Positions 36,284-45,504 of a DNA stretch of 64,000 bases are shown here, piece by piece. How positions within the stretch are numbered: position 1 is the first letter of the stretch; every line of letters starts with the position of its first letter. The stretch covers positions 2,046,001 to 2,110,000 of the forward strand of contig NZ_CP029642.1 of assembly GCF_003268655.1 (NCBI RefSeq). The letters are read 5' to 3'. The stretch is from Arthrobacter dokdonellae. GTDB taxonomy: Bacteria; Actinomycetota; Actinomycetes; Actinomycetales; Micrococcaceae. A program made the translations under genes and the position numbers. A model generated the notes under the pieces. The model had not been told where the DNA came from and did no database searches. It saw nothing but the letters and a program-made list of their open reading frames with translations.

Positions 36284-39200
36284 GTGGCTAGCTCATCGAC
36301 TGACAGTTTTGTCCATCTTCACACGCACACCGAATATTCGATGCTTGACGGGGCCGCCCGCCTGACGGAGCTGTTTGAGGAGACCAACCGGCTGGGCATG
36401 CCCGCGCTGGCCACCACCGACCACGGCTACCTGTTTGGCGCATTCGACTTCTGGAAGAAGGCCACGGACGCAGGCGTGCGCCCCATCATCGGGGTCGAGG
36501 CCTACGTCACCCCAGGCACGGCACGCACGGACAAGACCCGCGTCAAGTGGCGCAGCGATGAAAGCCAGCGCGGCGACGACGTCTCCGGCGGCGGCGCCTA
36601 CACCCACATGACGCTGCTCAGCTACAACAACCAGGGCATGCGGAACCTTTTCCGGGCCTCTTCGCTGGCCTCGCTCGATTCCGTCTTTGGCAAGTACCCG
36701 AGGCTGGACCGTGAGCTGCTCAACGAGTACCACCCCGGCCTGATCGCCACCACCGGCTGCCCGTCGGGGGAGGTGCAGACCAAGCTCCGCCTGGGACTGT
36801 ACAACGAGGCGAGGGCGGCCGCCGCAGAGTTCCAGGACATCTTCGGCGCGGAAAACTACTTCTGTGAGCTCATGGACCACGGGCTGGACATCGAACGGCG
36901 CGTGACGAAGGACCTGCTGCGGCTGGCCAAGGACCTGAACATCCCACTCGTCGCCACCAACGACCTGCACTACACGCACGAACACGACGCCAAGGCCCAC
37001 GAGGCCCTGCTGGCGCTCCAGTCCGGATCCACCCTGCTGGAGCCCACCTACGACCAGGGCGGGTCCCGCTTCGCGTTCAACGGCAGCGGCTACTACCTGA
37101 AGTCGCCGGCAGAAATGCGGGCCCTCTTCTCCGAACTTCCCGAAGCCTGCGACAACACGCTGCTGATCGCCGAGCGCTGCGAGGTCTCCTTCAACACCGA
37201 CGCAAACTACATGCCGAAGTTCCCCTGCCCGCCCGGGGACGACGAGACGTCCTGGCTCGTCAAGGAGGTCGATGCGGGTCTAAAGTACCGCTACCCGGCG
37301 GGCATCCCGGACGACGTCCGCGCCCGCGCCGACTATGAGCTGGACGTCATCATCAAGATGGGGTTCCCGGGCTACTTCCTGGTGGTGGCCGACTTCATCA
37401 ACTGGTCCAAGGACCACGGCATCCGCGTGGGGCCGGGCCGTGGCTCCGGCGCAGGGTCCATGGTGGCCTACGCCATGCGCATCACCGACCTGGACCCGCT
37501 CCGGCACGGGCTGATCTTTGAGCGGTTCCTGAACCCTGAACGCGTCTCCATGCCCGACTTTGACGTGGACTTCGATGACCGGCGCCGCCACGAGGTCATC
37601 AAGTACGTGACCGAAAAGTACGGCGACGAGCGCGTGGCCATGATTGTCACCTACGGCAGCATCAAGTCCAAGCAGGCGCTGAAGGACTCCTCCCGCGTGC
37701 TGGGCTACCCCTTCAGCATGGGGGAGCAGCTGACCAAGGCGCTGCCGCCGGCCGTCATGGCCAAGGACATCCCGCTCCACGACATTGAGGATGCCAAGTC
37801 CAAGCGCTACGGCGAGGCGGGAGACTTCCGCCAGCTGCTGCAGACGGACCCCGAGGCAGCCAAGGTGTTTGAAACGGCCAAGGGGCTGGAGGGGCTCAAG
37901 CGCCAATGGGGCGTCCACGCCGCCGGCGTCATCATGTCCTCCGATCCCATCATCGACGTCATCCCGATCATGCGCCGTTTCCAGGACGGGCAGGTCATCA
38001 CGCAGTTCGACTACCCGACGGCCGAGGGCCTGGGCCTGATCAAGATGGACTTTCTGGGGTTGCGAAACCTCACGATCATCACGGACGCGCTGGAAAACAT
38101 CAAGGCCAACCAGGACGTCGACCTGGACCTGGAAAATTTGGAACTCGACGACCACGAGTCCTACGAGCTGATGGCCCGCGGCGACACGCTGGGAGTGTTC
38201 CAGCTCGACGGCGGCCCCATGCGCGGGCTGCTCAAGCTCATGCGCCCGGACAACTTCGAGGACATCTCCGCCGTCCTGGCCCTGTACCGGCCGGGCCCGA
38301 TGGGCGCCGACTCGCACACCAACTATGCGCTGCGCAAGAACGGCCTGCAGCCGATCACCCCCATCCACCCGGAGCTTGAGGAGCCGCTGGCCGAGATCCT
38401 TGGCGGCACCTACGGGCTGATCGTGTACCAGGAGCAGGTGATGTCCATTGCCCAGAAGCTGGCCGGCTACTCGCTGGGCCGCGCCGACATCCTGCGCCGC
38501 GCCATGGGCAAGAAGAAAAAGTCCGAACTGGACAAGCAGTACGCCGGCTTCCACCAGGGCATGCTCGACAACGGCTACTCCGACGCCGCCGTCACCACCC
38601 TGTGGGACATCCTGCTGCCGTTCTCCGACTACGCCTTCAACAAGGCCCACTCGGCCGCCTACGGGGTCGTCAGTTACTGGACCGCGTACCTGAAGGCGCA
38701 CTATCCGGCCGAATACATGGCCGCGCTGCTCACCAGCGTCGGCGATGACAAGGACAAGTCGGCCATGTACCTGAACGAGTGCCGCCACATGGGCATCACC
38801 GTCCTCGCCCCGGACGTCAACGAATCGGCGTTGAACTTCACCCCGGTGGGCAGGGACATCCGCTTCGGCATGGGCGCCATCCGCAACGTCGGATCCAACG
38901 TGGTGAACGCACTCGTGGAATCCCGCCGTGAAAAGGGCAACTTTGAGAGTTTTTCCGACTTTCTCATGAAGGTCCCGGCTGTGGTGTGCAACAAGCGCAC
39001 CATTGAATCCCTGATCAAGGCCGGGGCCTTCGATTCCCTGGGACATCCGCGCCGCGCCCTGGCCATGATCCACGAAGAAGCCATCGATTCCGTCATCACG
39101 CTCAAGCGCAACGAGGCCGTGGGCCAGTTCGACCTCTTCGCCGGGCTCGGCGGTGACGAGGAACCCGAATCCGCGCTGGTCACTGACATCCCCGACCTGC

Positions 39201-39850
39201 CCGAGTGGGAGAAAAAGGACAAGCTCGCCTTTGAGCGTGACATGCTCGGCCTGTACGTCTCCGACCACCCGCTGCAGGGCCTGGAAGGGATCCTGAGCCA
39301 AAACGCGGACATGTCCATCACGCAGGTGATCTCCGACGACGGCCCCGCCGACGGGCACATCATCACCATCTCGGGCATGATCACCAGCCTGCAGAGGCGC
39401 ATCGCGAAGACCAGCGGCAATCCCTACGCCCGCTGTGAAGTCGAGGACCTGGGCGGTTCCGTGGAGGTCATGTTCTTTGGCCAGGTCTACGGGCCGATTG
39501 CCACCATCCTCGCCGAGGACCTGATTGTGGTGATCAAGGGGCGCCTGCAAAAGCGCGACGACGGCGCCATCACCCTCAATGCCATGGAACTTTCGGTGCC
39601 GGACCTCAGCGAGGGCATGACCGGCCCGCTGGTGATCCACATGCCCGAGCACAAGGCCACCGAGCCGGTGCTGCTGGCACTGAAGGACGTCCTGGGCACC
39701 CACCGCGGAAACACCGAGGTCAAGATGCACCTCAGCGGCACACGGAGCGTGAAAGTCATGAAGCTGCCGCTTCACCACCGGGTCAACCCGACCCCCGCAC
39801 TCTTTGGCGACCTCAAGGTCCTGCTGGGTCCGGCATGTCTGGAGGGCTGA
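36284..39850 (+). CDS. dnaE: DNA polymerase III alpha subunit
   Basis: The 1188-aa replicative polymerase catalytic subunit (DnaE1 type). The N-terminal PHP domain starts at FVHLHTHTEYSMLDGAARL. The polymerase core includes GPGRGSGAGSMVAYAM and the catalytic PDFDVDFDD (near 424-432); AFNKAHSAAYGVVSYWTAYLKAHYPAEYMAALL follows. The tail has helix-hairpin-helix and OB-fold regions (ISGMITSLQRRIAKTSGNPYARCEVEDLGGSVEVMFFG). The start is GTG at 36284. The next gene begins 2 nt after the stop. Confidence 0.97.
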   Translation: MASSSTDSFVHLHTHTEYSMLDGAARLTELFEETNRLGMPALATTDHGYLFGAFDFWKKATDAGVRPIIGVEAYVTPGTARTDKTRVKWRSDESQRGDDVSGGGAYTHMTLLSYNNQGMRNLFRASSLASLDSVFGKYPRLDRELLNEYHPGLIATTGCPSGEVQTKLRLGLYNEARAAAAEFQDIFGAENYFCELMDHGLDIERRVTKDLLRLAKDLNIPLVATNDLHYTHEHDAKAHEALLALQSGSTLLEPTYDQGGSRFAFNGSGYYLKSPAEMRALFSELPEACDNTLLIAERCEVSFNTDANYMPKFPCPPGDDETSWLVKEVDAGLKYRYPAGIPDDVRARADYELDVIIKMGFPGYFLVVADFINWSKDHGIRVGPGRGSGAGSMVAYAMRITDLDPLRHGLIFERFLNPERVSMPDFDVDFDDRRRHEVIKYVTEKYGDERVAMIVTYGSIKSKQALKDSSRVLGYPFSMGEQLTKALPPAVMAKDIPLHDIEDAKSKRYGEAGDFRQLLQTDPEAAKVFETAKGLEGLKRQWGVHAAGVIMSSDPIIDVIPIMRRFQDGQVITQFDYPTAEGLGLIKMDFLGLRNLTIITDALENIKANQDVDLDLENLELDDHESYELMARGDTLGVFQLDGGPMRGLLKLMRPDNFEDISAVLALYRPGPMGADSHTNYALRKNGLQPITPIHPELEEPLAEILGGTYGLIVYQEQVMSIAQKLAGYSLGRADILRRAMGKKKKSELDKQYAGFHQGMLDNGYSDAAVTTLWDILLPFSDYAFNKAHSAAYGVVSYWTAYLKAHYPAEYMAALLTSVGDDKDKSAMYLNECRHMGITVLAPDVNESALNFTPVGRDIRFGMGAIRNVGSNVVNALVESRREKGNFESFSDFLMKVPAVVCNKRTIESLIKAGAFDSLGHPRRALAMIHEEAIDSVITLKRNEAVGQFDLFAGLGGDEEPESALVTDIPDLPEWEKKDKLAFERDMLGLYVSDHPLQGLEGILSQNADMSITQVISDDGPADGHIITISGMITSLQRRIAKTSGNPYARCEVEDLGGSVEVMFFGQVYGPIATILAEDLIVVIKGRLQKRDDGAITLNAMELSVPDLSEGMTGPLVIHMPEHKATEPVLLALKDVLGTHRGNTEVKMHLSGTRSVKVMKLPLHHRVNPTPALFGDLKVLLGPACLEG

Positions 39851-39852
39851 GC

Positions 39853-40359
39853 ATGACGGGCGTGCACAGCACCCGCCGGACCACGGCGGCCGCCCCGGCC
39901 GGCTGGCTGCGCTGGCTCGGCCTGTCCGCCGCCGGCGGCGTGGCGGCCGGAATCGCGTGGTGGCTCGCGGCCCCGGGCGGCGCGTTTTATGGACAGGGCA
40001 AGGACTACACCGTCTGGGTGGCCCGCGACCTGGTGCTCGCGGGCCTGATGGTGCTGGGCGGGCTCACCGCCGCGGCCCTGCTGATCCGCTGGGCTGCCCG
40101 CCACGGCTCCGGCGCCAAGGTGCGGCTCGTGGCCGTGCTGGCCGGCGGGCTGCTGGGCTCGGTGTTGGCCTGGCGCACGGGGGTTTTTGCCGGGGACCTG
40201 TTCCAGACCCCGCCGGACAACATGCCCAGCCCCAGCATCGTGTTTTCCCTCCGTTCGCCCTCGGTGCTGCTGCTGTGGCCGCTGGCGACCTCCGTGGCGG
40301 TGTTCATTTACGCCTTCCTCGCCTACACATTTGTGCCCCCGCCCCGCCCCGGCCGCTAA
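39853..40359 (+). CDS. Small membrane protein of unknown function
   Basis: A 168-aa protein with about four hydrophobic segments (WLGLSAAGGVAAGIAWWLAA, LVLAGLMVLGGLTAAALLIRW, LVAVLAGGLLGSVLAWRTG, LLLWPLATSVAVFIYAFLAYTFV) and a short basic start. The layout resembles the DUF2567-type membrane proteins of Actinobacteria, but I cannot be sure. The ATG at 39853 has GGAGGG at the end of dnaE as ribosome site, so it is co-transcribed and translationally coupled with dnaE. No catalytic motif is seen. Confidence 0.75.
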   Translation: MTGVHSTRRTTAAAPAGWLRWLGLSAAGGVAAGIAWWLAAPGGAFYGQGKDYTVWVARDLVLAGLMVLGGLTAAALLIRWAARHGSGAKVRLVAVLAGGLLGSVLAWRTGVFAGDLFQTPPDNMPSPSIVFSLRSPSVLLLWPLATSVAVFIYAFLAYTFVPPPRPGR

Positions 40360-40362
40360 ACT
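40357..40362 (+). promoter_or_regulatory. -10 element of hisD (leaderless)
   Basis: TAAACT overlaps the stop codon of the preceding gene and lies 6 nt before the GTG start of hisD at 40369. Confidence 0.5.
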
Positions 40363-40368
40363 TGCCGT

Positions 40369-41778
40369 GTGAGCAACCCTGATACCCCCGTTTCCACCCA
40401 GCCCCCAGCCGTCACGGCACCAGAGCCGGAAACGGCTGGACACTTCACGTTTGCGCGCATTGACCTGCGGGGGCGTCGGCTGACACTCGCCGAACTCAAG
40501 CACGCCGTTCCCCGCACGGCCGCCACCACGCTCACCACGGCCGAGGAGGCCGTCGCCGGCATCATTGCCGGCGTCCGTTCCCGCGGCTTTGCCGCCCTGG
40601 CCGAGCTGGCCGAGAAGTTCGACGGCGTCGCCCAGGACCACCCCCGGGTTCCGGCCGAGGCGCTGGCCAAAGCCCTGGAAGGGCTCGACCCCACGGTGCG
40701 GGCCGCGCTGGAGGAGTCCATCGCCCGTGCCACGGCGTTCGCCTCCGCCCAACTCCCGGCCGACGTCGAACTGCCCGTCGCCAACGGCGCCGTGATCTCC
40801 CAGCGCTGGATCCCGGTACGCCGCGTTGGCCTGTACGTGCCGGGCGGGCTGGCGGCCTACCCGTCGTCGGTCATCATGAACGTGGTTCCCGCCCTGGCCG
40901 CGGGCGTAGGTTCCGTGGCCCTGGCGTCACCGCCGCAAAAGGAATTCGGTGGCCTGCCGGACCTGACGGTCCTGGCAGCCGCGGCCCTGCTCGGCATTGA
41001 GGAGGTCTACGCGTTGGGCGGGGCCCAGGCCATTGCCGCCTTCGCTTACGGTATCCCGGCGGGCACCACCGCACGGGGGGACGGCGCCGCCCTGGAACCC
41101 GTCGACGTCGTCACCGGTCCCGGCAACATTTTCGTGGCTACCGCAAAAAGGCTTGTCAAGGGTGTGGTGGGCATTGATTCCGAGGCCGGGGCCACGGAGA
41201 TCGCCATCTTGGCGGACCACACCGCCAACCCCGTCTTCGTCGCGGCCGACCTCATCAGCCAGGCCGAGCACGACCCCAACGCGGCCTCGGTCCTGGTAAC
41301 CACCTCAACCGGGCTGGCCGACGCCGTCGACCGTGAACTGGCGGCCCAGGTGGCCGGTACCGGGCACCGGGAGCGTGTGCAAACGGCGCTCTCCGGCCCG
41401 CAGTCCGGCGTCGTGCTGGTGGACGACCTCGCACAGGGGGTGGCCGTGTGCAACGCATATGCGGCCGAACACCTCGAGGTTGTGACCGAAAACGCGGTCG
41501 ATGTCGCAGCCCGGATCACCAACGCCGGCGCCGTCTTCGTGGGCGACTACAGCCCCGTGAGCCTTGGCGACTACTGCGCCGGCTCCAACCACGTGCTGCC
41601 CACCGGCGGCACGGCGGCCTTTTCCTCCGGGCTGAACGTGACCACGTTCCTGCGTGCCGTCCAGGTGATCAACTACGACAAGGCGGCCCTGCGGCAGGTC
41701 GCCGGGCACGTGGTGGCCCTGGCCCGGGCCGAGGGCCTGCCCGCCCACGGCGATGCCGTCACCGCCCGCTTCGCATAA
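40369..41778 (+). CDS. hisD: Histidinol dehydrogenase
   Basis: A 469-aa zinc enzyme for the last two steps of histidine synthesis: two NAD-dependent oxidations from L-histidinol to L-histidine. Signatures are [79 protein letters not shown] (Glu/His active site) and [18 protein letters not shown]. It begins with about 35 extra residues before the family core. No other his gene follows here, although in many Actinobacteria hisD heads a hisDCB operon, so the pathway genes must lie elsewhere. Confidence 0.94.
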   Translation: MSNPDTPVSTQPPAVTAPEPETAGHFTFARIDLRGRRLTLAELKHAVPRTAATTLTTAEEAVAGIIAGVRSRGFAALAELAEKFDGVAQDHPRVPAEALAKALEGLDPTVRAALEESIARATAFASAQLPADVELPVANGAVISQRWIPVRRVGLYVPGGLAAYPSSVIMNVVPALAAGVGSVALASPPQKEFGGLPDLTVLAAAALLGIEEVYALGGAQAIAAFAYGIPAGTTARGDGAALEPVDVVTGPGNIFVATAKRLVKGVVGIDSEAGATEIAILADHTANPVFVAADLISQAEHDPNAASVLVTTSTGLADAVDRELAAQVAGTGHRERVQTALSGPQSGVVLVDDLAQGVAVCNAYAAEHLEVVTENAVDVAARITNAGAVFVGDYSPVSLGDYCAGSNHVLPTGGTAAFSSGLNVTTFLRAVQVINYDKAALRQVAGHVVALARAEGLPAHGDAVTARFA

Positions 41779-41786
41779 GCGCCAAC

Positions 41787-41834
41787 CACTACATGTAGTA
41801 ATTACGTGATTGTAATTCCGGCACATGTAGTCAT
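41787..41834 (+). promoter_or_regulatory. Paired NrdR boxes upstream of nrdR
   Basis: Two related near-palindromes, CACTACATGTAGTAAT (around 41787-41802) and GGCACATGTAGTC (around 41820-41832), have their ACATGT cores at 41791 and 41823. That is 32 bp apart, or three helical turns, the spacing known for NrdR box pairs. This suggests that nrdR controls itself. Confidence 0.7.
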
Positions 41835-41867
41835 AGACTGACACCAACTGTTCCTGAAGGGAGCTGG

Positions 41868-42344
41868 ATGTACTGCCCGTTCTGCCGTAATCCCGACTCG
41901 CGCGTGGTTGACTCGCGACTGGCCGACGACGGCTCCTCCATCCGCCGCCGGCGCCAGTGCACCGAATGCGGCCGGCGTTTCAGCACGGTGGAAACGGCCA
42001 GCCTGTCAGTGACCAAGCGCTCCGGCGTCGCGGAGCCCTTCAGCCGCAGCAAGGTCATCAGCGGCGTGCGGAAGGCCTGCCAGGGCCGCCCCGTCACGGA
42101 CGACGACCTCGCCATGCTGGCGCAGGAGGTCGAGGAATCCATCCGGGCCAGCGGGGCCGCCGAAATTGACGCCAACGACGTCGGACTGGCCATCCTGGCG
42201 CCCCTGCAGCGCCTCGACTTGGTCGCCTACCTCCGCTTTGCCAGTGTCTACCAGGCCTTCGAATCCCTGGACGACTTTGAAAAGTCCATCAAGGAATTGC
42301 GGGAGGCGTACCCGGGCGGCAGCGCGGCCCCGCGCAGCGACTAG
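41868..42344 (+). CDS. nrdR: Ribonucleotide reductase repressor NrdR
   Basis: A 158-aa repressor that senses ATP/dATP and silences ribonucleotide reductase genes. The N-terminal zinc ribbon has Cys3, Cys6, Cys31 and Cys34 (MYCPFC ... CTEC). The ATP-cone domain follows ([30 protein letters not shown] ... [19 protein letters not shown]). It stands alone between hisD and the convergent ppgK; the nrd structural genes are not in the window. Two boxes of its own type precede it. Confidence 0.96.
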   Translation: MYCPFCRNPDSRVVDSRLADDGSSIRRRRQCTECGRRFSTVETASLSVTKRSGVAEPFSRSKVISGVRKACQGRPVTDDDLAMLAQEVEESIRASGAAEIDANDVGLAILAPLQRLDLVAYLRFASVYQAFESLDDFEKSIKELREAYPGGSAAPRSD

Positions 42345-42406
42345 GTCCGCAGGTCCTGGCGTCCCCCTGGGCCGCTGCGGCAGTTCCGCCGCCGGCGCTG
42401 ATCTGC

Positions 42407-43201
42407 CTACTTGGTGATCTTGAAGTGCACGGCCGCCTGCAGGGCGCCACCCACAATGCCGGCGTTGTTCGCCAGCTCCGCCGGGATGATCTTCGTACGC
42501 AGCGACAGTGCCGGCAGGTAGTCCTCGCTCCGCTTGGAAATCCCGCCGCCGATGATGAACAACTCGGGGGAGAACAGGAATTCCACATGGGAGAAGTACC
42601 GCTGCAGGCGGACGGCGTATTCAGCCCAGGTCAGCCCGTCACGTTCCCGGGCGCTGGCTGAGGCCTTGGATTCGGCGTCGAACCCGTCGATTTCCAGGTG
42701 GCCCAGCTCGGCGTTCGGGATGAGCTTGCCGTCATGGATGAATGCCGATCCGATGCCCGTGCCGAGCGTGATGACCAGCACCGTGCCCTTGACGCCCTTG
42801 CCGGCGCCGTAACGTGCCTCGGCGAGGCCGGCCGCGTCGGCGTCGTTCATGACCTGGACGTCGCGGCCCAGCTCCTGCGTGAAGATCTTGTCGACATCGG
42901 CGTCAATCCAGGACTTGTCCACGTTGGCGGCGGAGCGGGCGATGCCGTGGCTGATGATCGCGGGGAAGGTGATGCCCACCGGCGCGTCGTCGTCCGGGGC
43001 GTGCTTGCGGGTCATGAGTTCGTCGACGATCTCCTTGACCACCTTGGCCACCGCCTGCGGGGTGGACGGCTGCGGGGTGTCGATCCGGTACCGTTCGCCC
43101 AACATCTCACCGCTGCCCAGGTCGACGATCCCGCCCTTGATGCCGGTGCCGCCAATGTCAATCCCGATGACAGTCTGCGTGGACGGGTGCTTCTTGGACA
43201 T
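42407..43201 (-). CDS. ppgK: Polyphosphate glucokinase
   Basis: A 264-aa ROK-family kinase that phosphorylates glucose using polyphosphate or ATP, widespread in Actinobacteria. The phosphate-binding motif VIGIDIGGTGIKGG is at 11-24, VMNDADAAGLAEARYG holds the catalytic Asp, LVITLGTGIGSAFIHDG is the second phosphate site, and NAELGHLEIDG follows. The ATG at 43201 gives the family start; nine more residues are possible upstream. It lies 65 nt behind map on the same strand, perhaps in one transcript. Confidence 0.93.
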   Translation of the reverse strand: MSKKHPSTQTVIGIDIGGTGIKGGIVDLGSGEMLGERYRIDTPQPSTPQAVAKVVKEIVDELMTRKHAPDDDAPVGITFPAIISHGIARSAANVDKSWIDADVDKIFTQELGRDVQVMNDADAAGLAEARYGAGKGVKGTVLVITLGTGIGSAFIHDGKLIPNAELGHLEIDGFDAESKASASARERDGLTWAEYAVRLQRYFSHVEFLFSPELFIIGGGISKRSEDYLPALSLRTKIIPAELANNAGIVGGALQAAVHFKITK

Positions 43202-43241
43202 GCAGGGCTCCAGACGTGAAAGTGGCAAAGGCTTGCCGCGG

Positions 43242-43279
43242 AAAAGTTTAGGGCAGGGTCAAAAGTTTAGGGCAGGGTC
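43242..43279. repeat. 19-bp tandem duplication at the end of map
   Basis: Two perfect adjacent 19-bp copies (43242-43260, 43261-43279) cover the map stop codon (43267-43269). The duplication leaves the reading frame intact because it lies at the very 3' end. Confidence 0.9.
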
Positions 43280-44145
43280 AAAACTTCGGCACCCGTGGCG
43301 GTGACCACCATGGTGTGCTCAAACTGGGCGGTGCGCTTGCGGTCCCGGGTGACAACCGTCCAGTCGTCCGCCCACATGTCCCATTCGACCCCGCCCAGTG
43401 TCAGCATGGGTTCGATGGTAAACACCATGCCCTCCCGGAGGACGGTGTTGTAGGCGGGCGCGGCGTCATAATGCGGAATAATCAGGCCCGTGTGGAAGGA
43501 CTCGCCCACGCCGTGGCCGGTGAAGTCCCGGACCACGCCGTAGCCAAAGCGTTTGGCGTACGCGGAAATGGTGCGCCCGATGACATTGATTTCTCGTCCC
43601 GGCGCCACTGCCCGGATGGCCCGGTTCAAGGATTCCTGGGTCCGTTCGACCAGCAGGCGCGATTCTTCGTCGACGTCGCCGACGGTGAAGGTCCAGTTCG
43701 TGTCGCCGTGGACGCCGTTTTTGTAGGCCGTGATGTCAATGTTGATGATGTCCCCGTCCTGTACAACGGTGCTGTCCGGGATGCCGTGGCAGATGACCTC
43801 GTTGAGGGAGGAACACAGCGACTTGGGAAAGCCGCGGTACCCGAGCGTGGAAGGGTAGGCCTGATGGTCCACCAGGAATTCGTGGCCGATGCGGTCCAGC
43901 TCGTCCGTGGTGACGCCGGGGACGATGTGTTTTCCAACTTCCACGATGGCCTGCGCGGCAATCTTCGAGGAGATGCGGATCCGCTCCAGCGTTTCGGCGT
44001 CCTTGACCTCGGAGCCCGTGAACGGCGCGGGGCCGGCCTTGCCCACATATTCGGGACGGGGGATGGACGCGGGGACCCGCAGCTGCGCGCTGACCGTCCC
44101 GGGAACCAGTGTGCCAAGTGGTGCTGAAGTTGCGGTGGAAGACAT
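43267..44145 (-). CDS. map: Methionine aminopeptidase
   Basis: A 292-aa type I enzyme that removes the initiator methionine from new proteins. Metal ligands are in [21 protein letters not shown] (two Asp), [11 protein letters not shown] (His), MVFTIEPML (Glu) and a final Glu near [18 protein letters not shown]. An N-terminal extension of about 40 residues ([15 protein letters not shown]) resembles the longer actinobacterial MetAP form with a partial SH3-binding-like tail. The ATG at 44145 lies 6 nt after TAGGAT, suggesting a leaderless mRNA. Confidence 0.95.
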   Translation of the reverse strand: MSSTATSAPLGTLVPGTVSAQLRVPASIPRPEYVGKAGPAPFTGSEVKDAETLERIRISSKIAAQAIVEVGKHIVPGVTTDELDRIGHEFLVDHQAYPSTLGYRGFPKSLCSSLNEVICHGIPDSTVVQDGDIINIDITAYKNGVHGDTNWTFTVGDVDEESRLLVERTQESLNRAIRAVAPGREINVIGRTISAYAKRFGYGVVRDFTGHGVGESFHTGLIIPHYDAAPAYNTVLREGMVFTIEPMLTLGGVEWDMWADDWTVVTRDRKRTAQFEHTMVVTATGAEVLTLP

Positions 44146-44151
44146 GGAACC

Positions 44152-44157
44152 ATCCTA
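44152..44157 (-). promoter_or_regulatory. -10 element of map (leaderless)
   Basis: TAGGAT on the minus strand, inside TATAGGAT, with a 6-nt spacer to the ATG at 44145. No ribosome site is present in the spacer (GGTTCC). Confidence 0.55.
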
Positions 44158-44228
44158 TAAGTTTTGCTGCACCGGCGTGGTGGCGGGGCCTATGATGGCA
44201 ACAACCGCCCCGGGCCGATGGAGGAAAA

Positions 44229-44393
44229 ATGCCGCAGTATTGGTACAACGTCAACACGCACCAGGTCGAGCAGGATGCGCAGTCCGGGTGGAAGGAACTG
44301 ATCGGGCCCTACAACACGCGGGAGGAGGCCGAGGCCGCCCTGGCCAAGGTCCACGAGCGCAACGAAAACTGGGAAGCCCAGGAAGACGACTGA
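44229..44393 (+). CDS. Small conserved-looking protein (54 aa)
   Basis: A short gene beginning MPQYWYNVNTHQVEQDAQSG and ending with an acidic tail, NENWEAQEDD. GGAGGAAA stands directly upstream of the ATG. The middle (YNTREEAEAALAKVHERNE) resembles the short SPOR-like proteins found near map in actinobacteria. A TATGAT hexamer at 44191 is a likely -10. Codon use is normal for the window. It is followed 7 nt later by the SGNH hydrolase gene, so the two are probably co-transcribed. No function can be assigned. Confidence 0.8.
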   Translation: MPQYWYNVNTHQVEQDAQSGWKELIGPYNTREEAEAALAKVHERNENWEAQEDD

Positions 44394-44400
44394 GGCCGCC

Positions 44401-45435
44401 GTGCAGGGGAACCACCGGCGGTCGGCGCGGGACGGGCACCTGCCCTCCCGTTCCGGGCCTGAAACGCGCGTTCCCCACCCGGCCTGGACCTTCGCCGCCG
44501 TCGCAGGGGGCGCCGCGGCCGGCCTTGGCGTCCTGACGGTGCTGGAGGGACTCCTGGCTTATGGACGGCTGGCACCGCGGGAACCGTTGGATACCGTGCC
44601 GGCGACCGGATATTTCGGCCGCCACGACGGTCAGGAGCCCCTGCGGCTGGTCATCCTGGGGGACTCGCTTGCCGTGGGTTACGGCGCCGGGGTGCCGGAG
44701 GGCTCCGTTGGCTACATGCTTGCCGACGGGCTGGCCGGGGTCACCGACAGGCCGGTGGTGCTGGAGAATTTCGCCTTCATCGGTGCCACGTCCGAGGATC
44801 TGCGTGTGCAGATGGAGGCACTGGACGTCCGTGACCTGAAGCCGGACGTGACCGTCATCATCGTTGGCGGCAATGACGTCCTGCACCTGCGCAACATCAG
44901 CCGGTCGCTGGACGCCCTTGCCGGGACGGTCCGCGCGCTGCGGAGCCGCGGCAGCGAAGTGGTGCTCGCTTCCTGCCCGGACCTGGGCACGGTGCCGGTG
45001 TTCCTTCAGCCGCTGCGCTTTGGTGCGCACTGGGTGAGCAGGATGCTGGCCACCGGGCAGACCATCGTGGTGTTGCGCAATGGCGGACGGACCGTTTCCC
45101 TGGCGGACCTGTTGGGACCGATCTTCCGGCGCCACCGAAAAGAAATGTTCTTCACCGACCACCTGCACCCCTCCGTCCACGGGTATGCGGAGGCGGCGAG
45201 GGTCATGCTGCCCAGCGTGGTTGCCGCCGCCGGGTACAGCACCGGCAATCTCGCCGGTGTTCCGCACCGGGTCTATCAAAAGGGACGACGGCGGCCGCTG
45301 GCCTGGTTTGCGTTCCGGGCTTCGCGCCACTCGGGAACGGAAGTGAGCATGGTGTCCGGCAGGCGGGGGCACGGCATCGCCGTCCGGCGCCTCGTGGTGC
45401 GGCACCGGCAGGGCGAGGACCCGCAGCCCGCCTGA
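44401..45435 (+). CDS. SGNH/GDSL-type esterase
   Basis: A 344-aa hydrolase. The nucleophile Ser89 is in VILGDSLAVGYGAG, block III is GGNDVLHLRN, and the Asp/His pair is D253 and H256 in TDHLHPSVHGYAEA. An N-terminal hydrophobic stretch (TFAAVAGGAAAGLGVLTVLEGLL, about 30-53) looks like a signal anchor, so the enzyme probably faces outward. The natural substrate, a lipid or acetylated polymer, cannot be told. The start is GTG at 44401. It converges with panB, with a small GC-rich hairpin between them. Confidence 0.85.
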   Translation: MQGNHRRSARDGHLPSRSGPETRVPHPAWTFAAVAGGAAAGLGVLTVLEGLLAYGRLAPREPLDTVPATGYFGRHDGQEPLRLVILGDSLAVGYGAGVPEGSVGYMLADGLAGVTDRPVVLENFAFIGATSEDLRVQMEALDVRDLKPDVTVIIVGGNDVLHLRNISRSLDALAGTVRALRSRGSEVVLASCPDLGTVPVFLQPLRFGAHWVSRMLATGQTIVVLRNGGRTVSLADLLGPIFRRHRKEMFFTDHLHPSVHGYAEAARVMLPSVVAAAGYSTGNLAGVPHRVYQKGRRRPLAWFAFRASRHSGTEVSMVSGRRGHGIAVRRLVVRHRQGEDPQPA

Positions 45436-45450
45436 TGGCGGCCCACGGGG

Positions 45451-45471
45451 CCGGGCGGCCCTGCCGCCCGG
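45451..45471. terminator. Hairpin between convergent SGNH and panB genes
   Basis: CCGGGCGG and CCGCCCGG around a 5-nt loop, located between two converging genes; it could serve both directions. Confidence 0.5.
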
Positions 45472-45504
45472 GGGACGGGCCGGGGCGGGGCGGGATGGCC
45501 GGAT

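Noticed and set aside
40369-41778. Start of a complete histidine operon
   Set aside because: hisD is followed by nrdR with its own promoter boxes, and no other his gene is visible.
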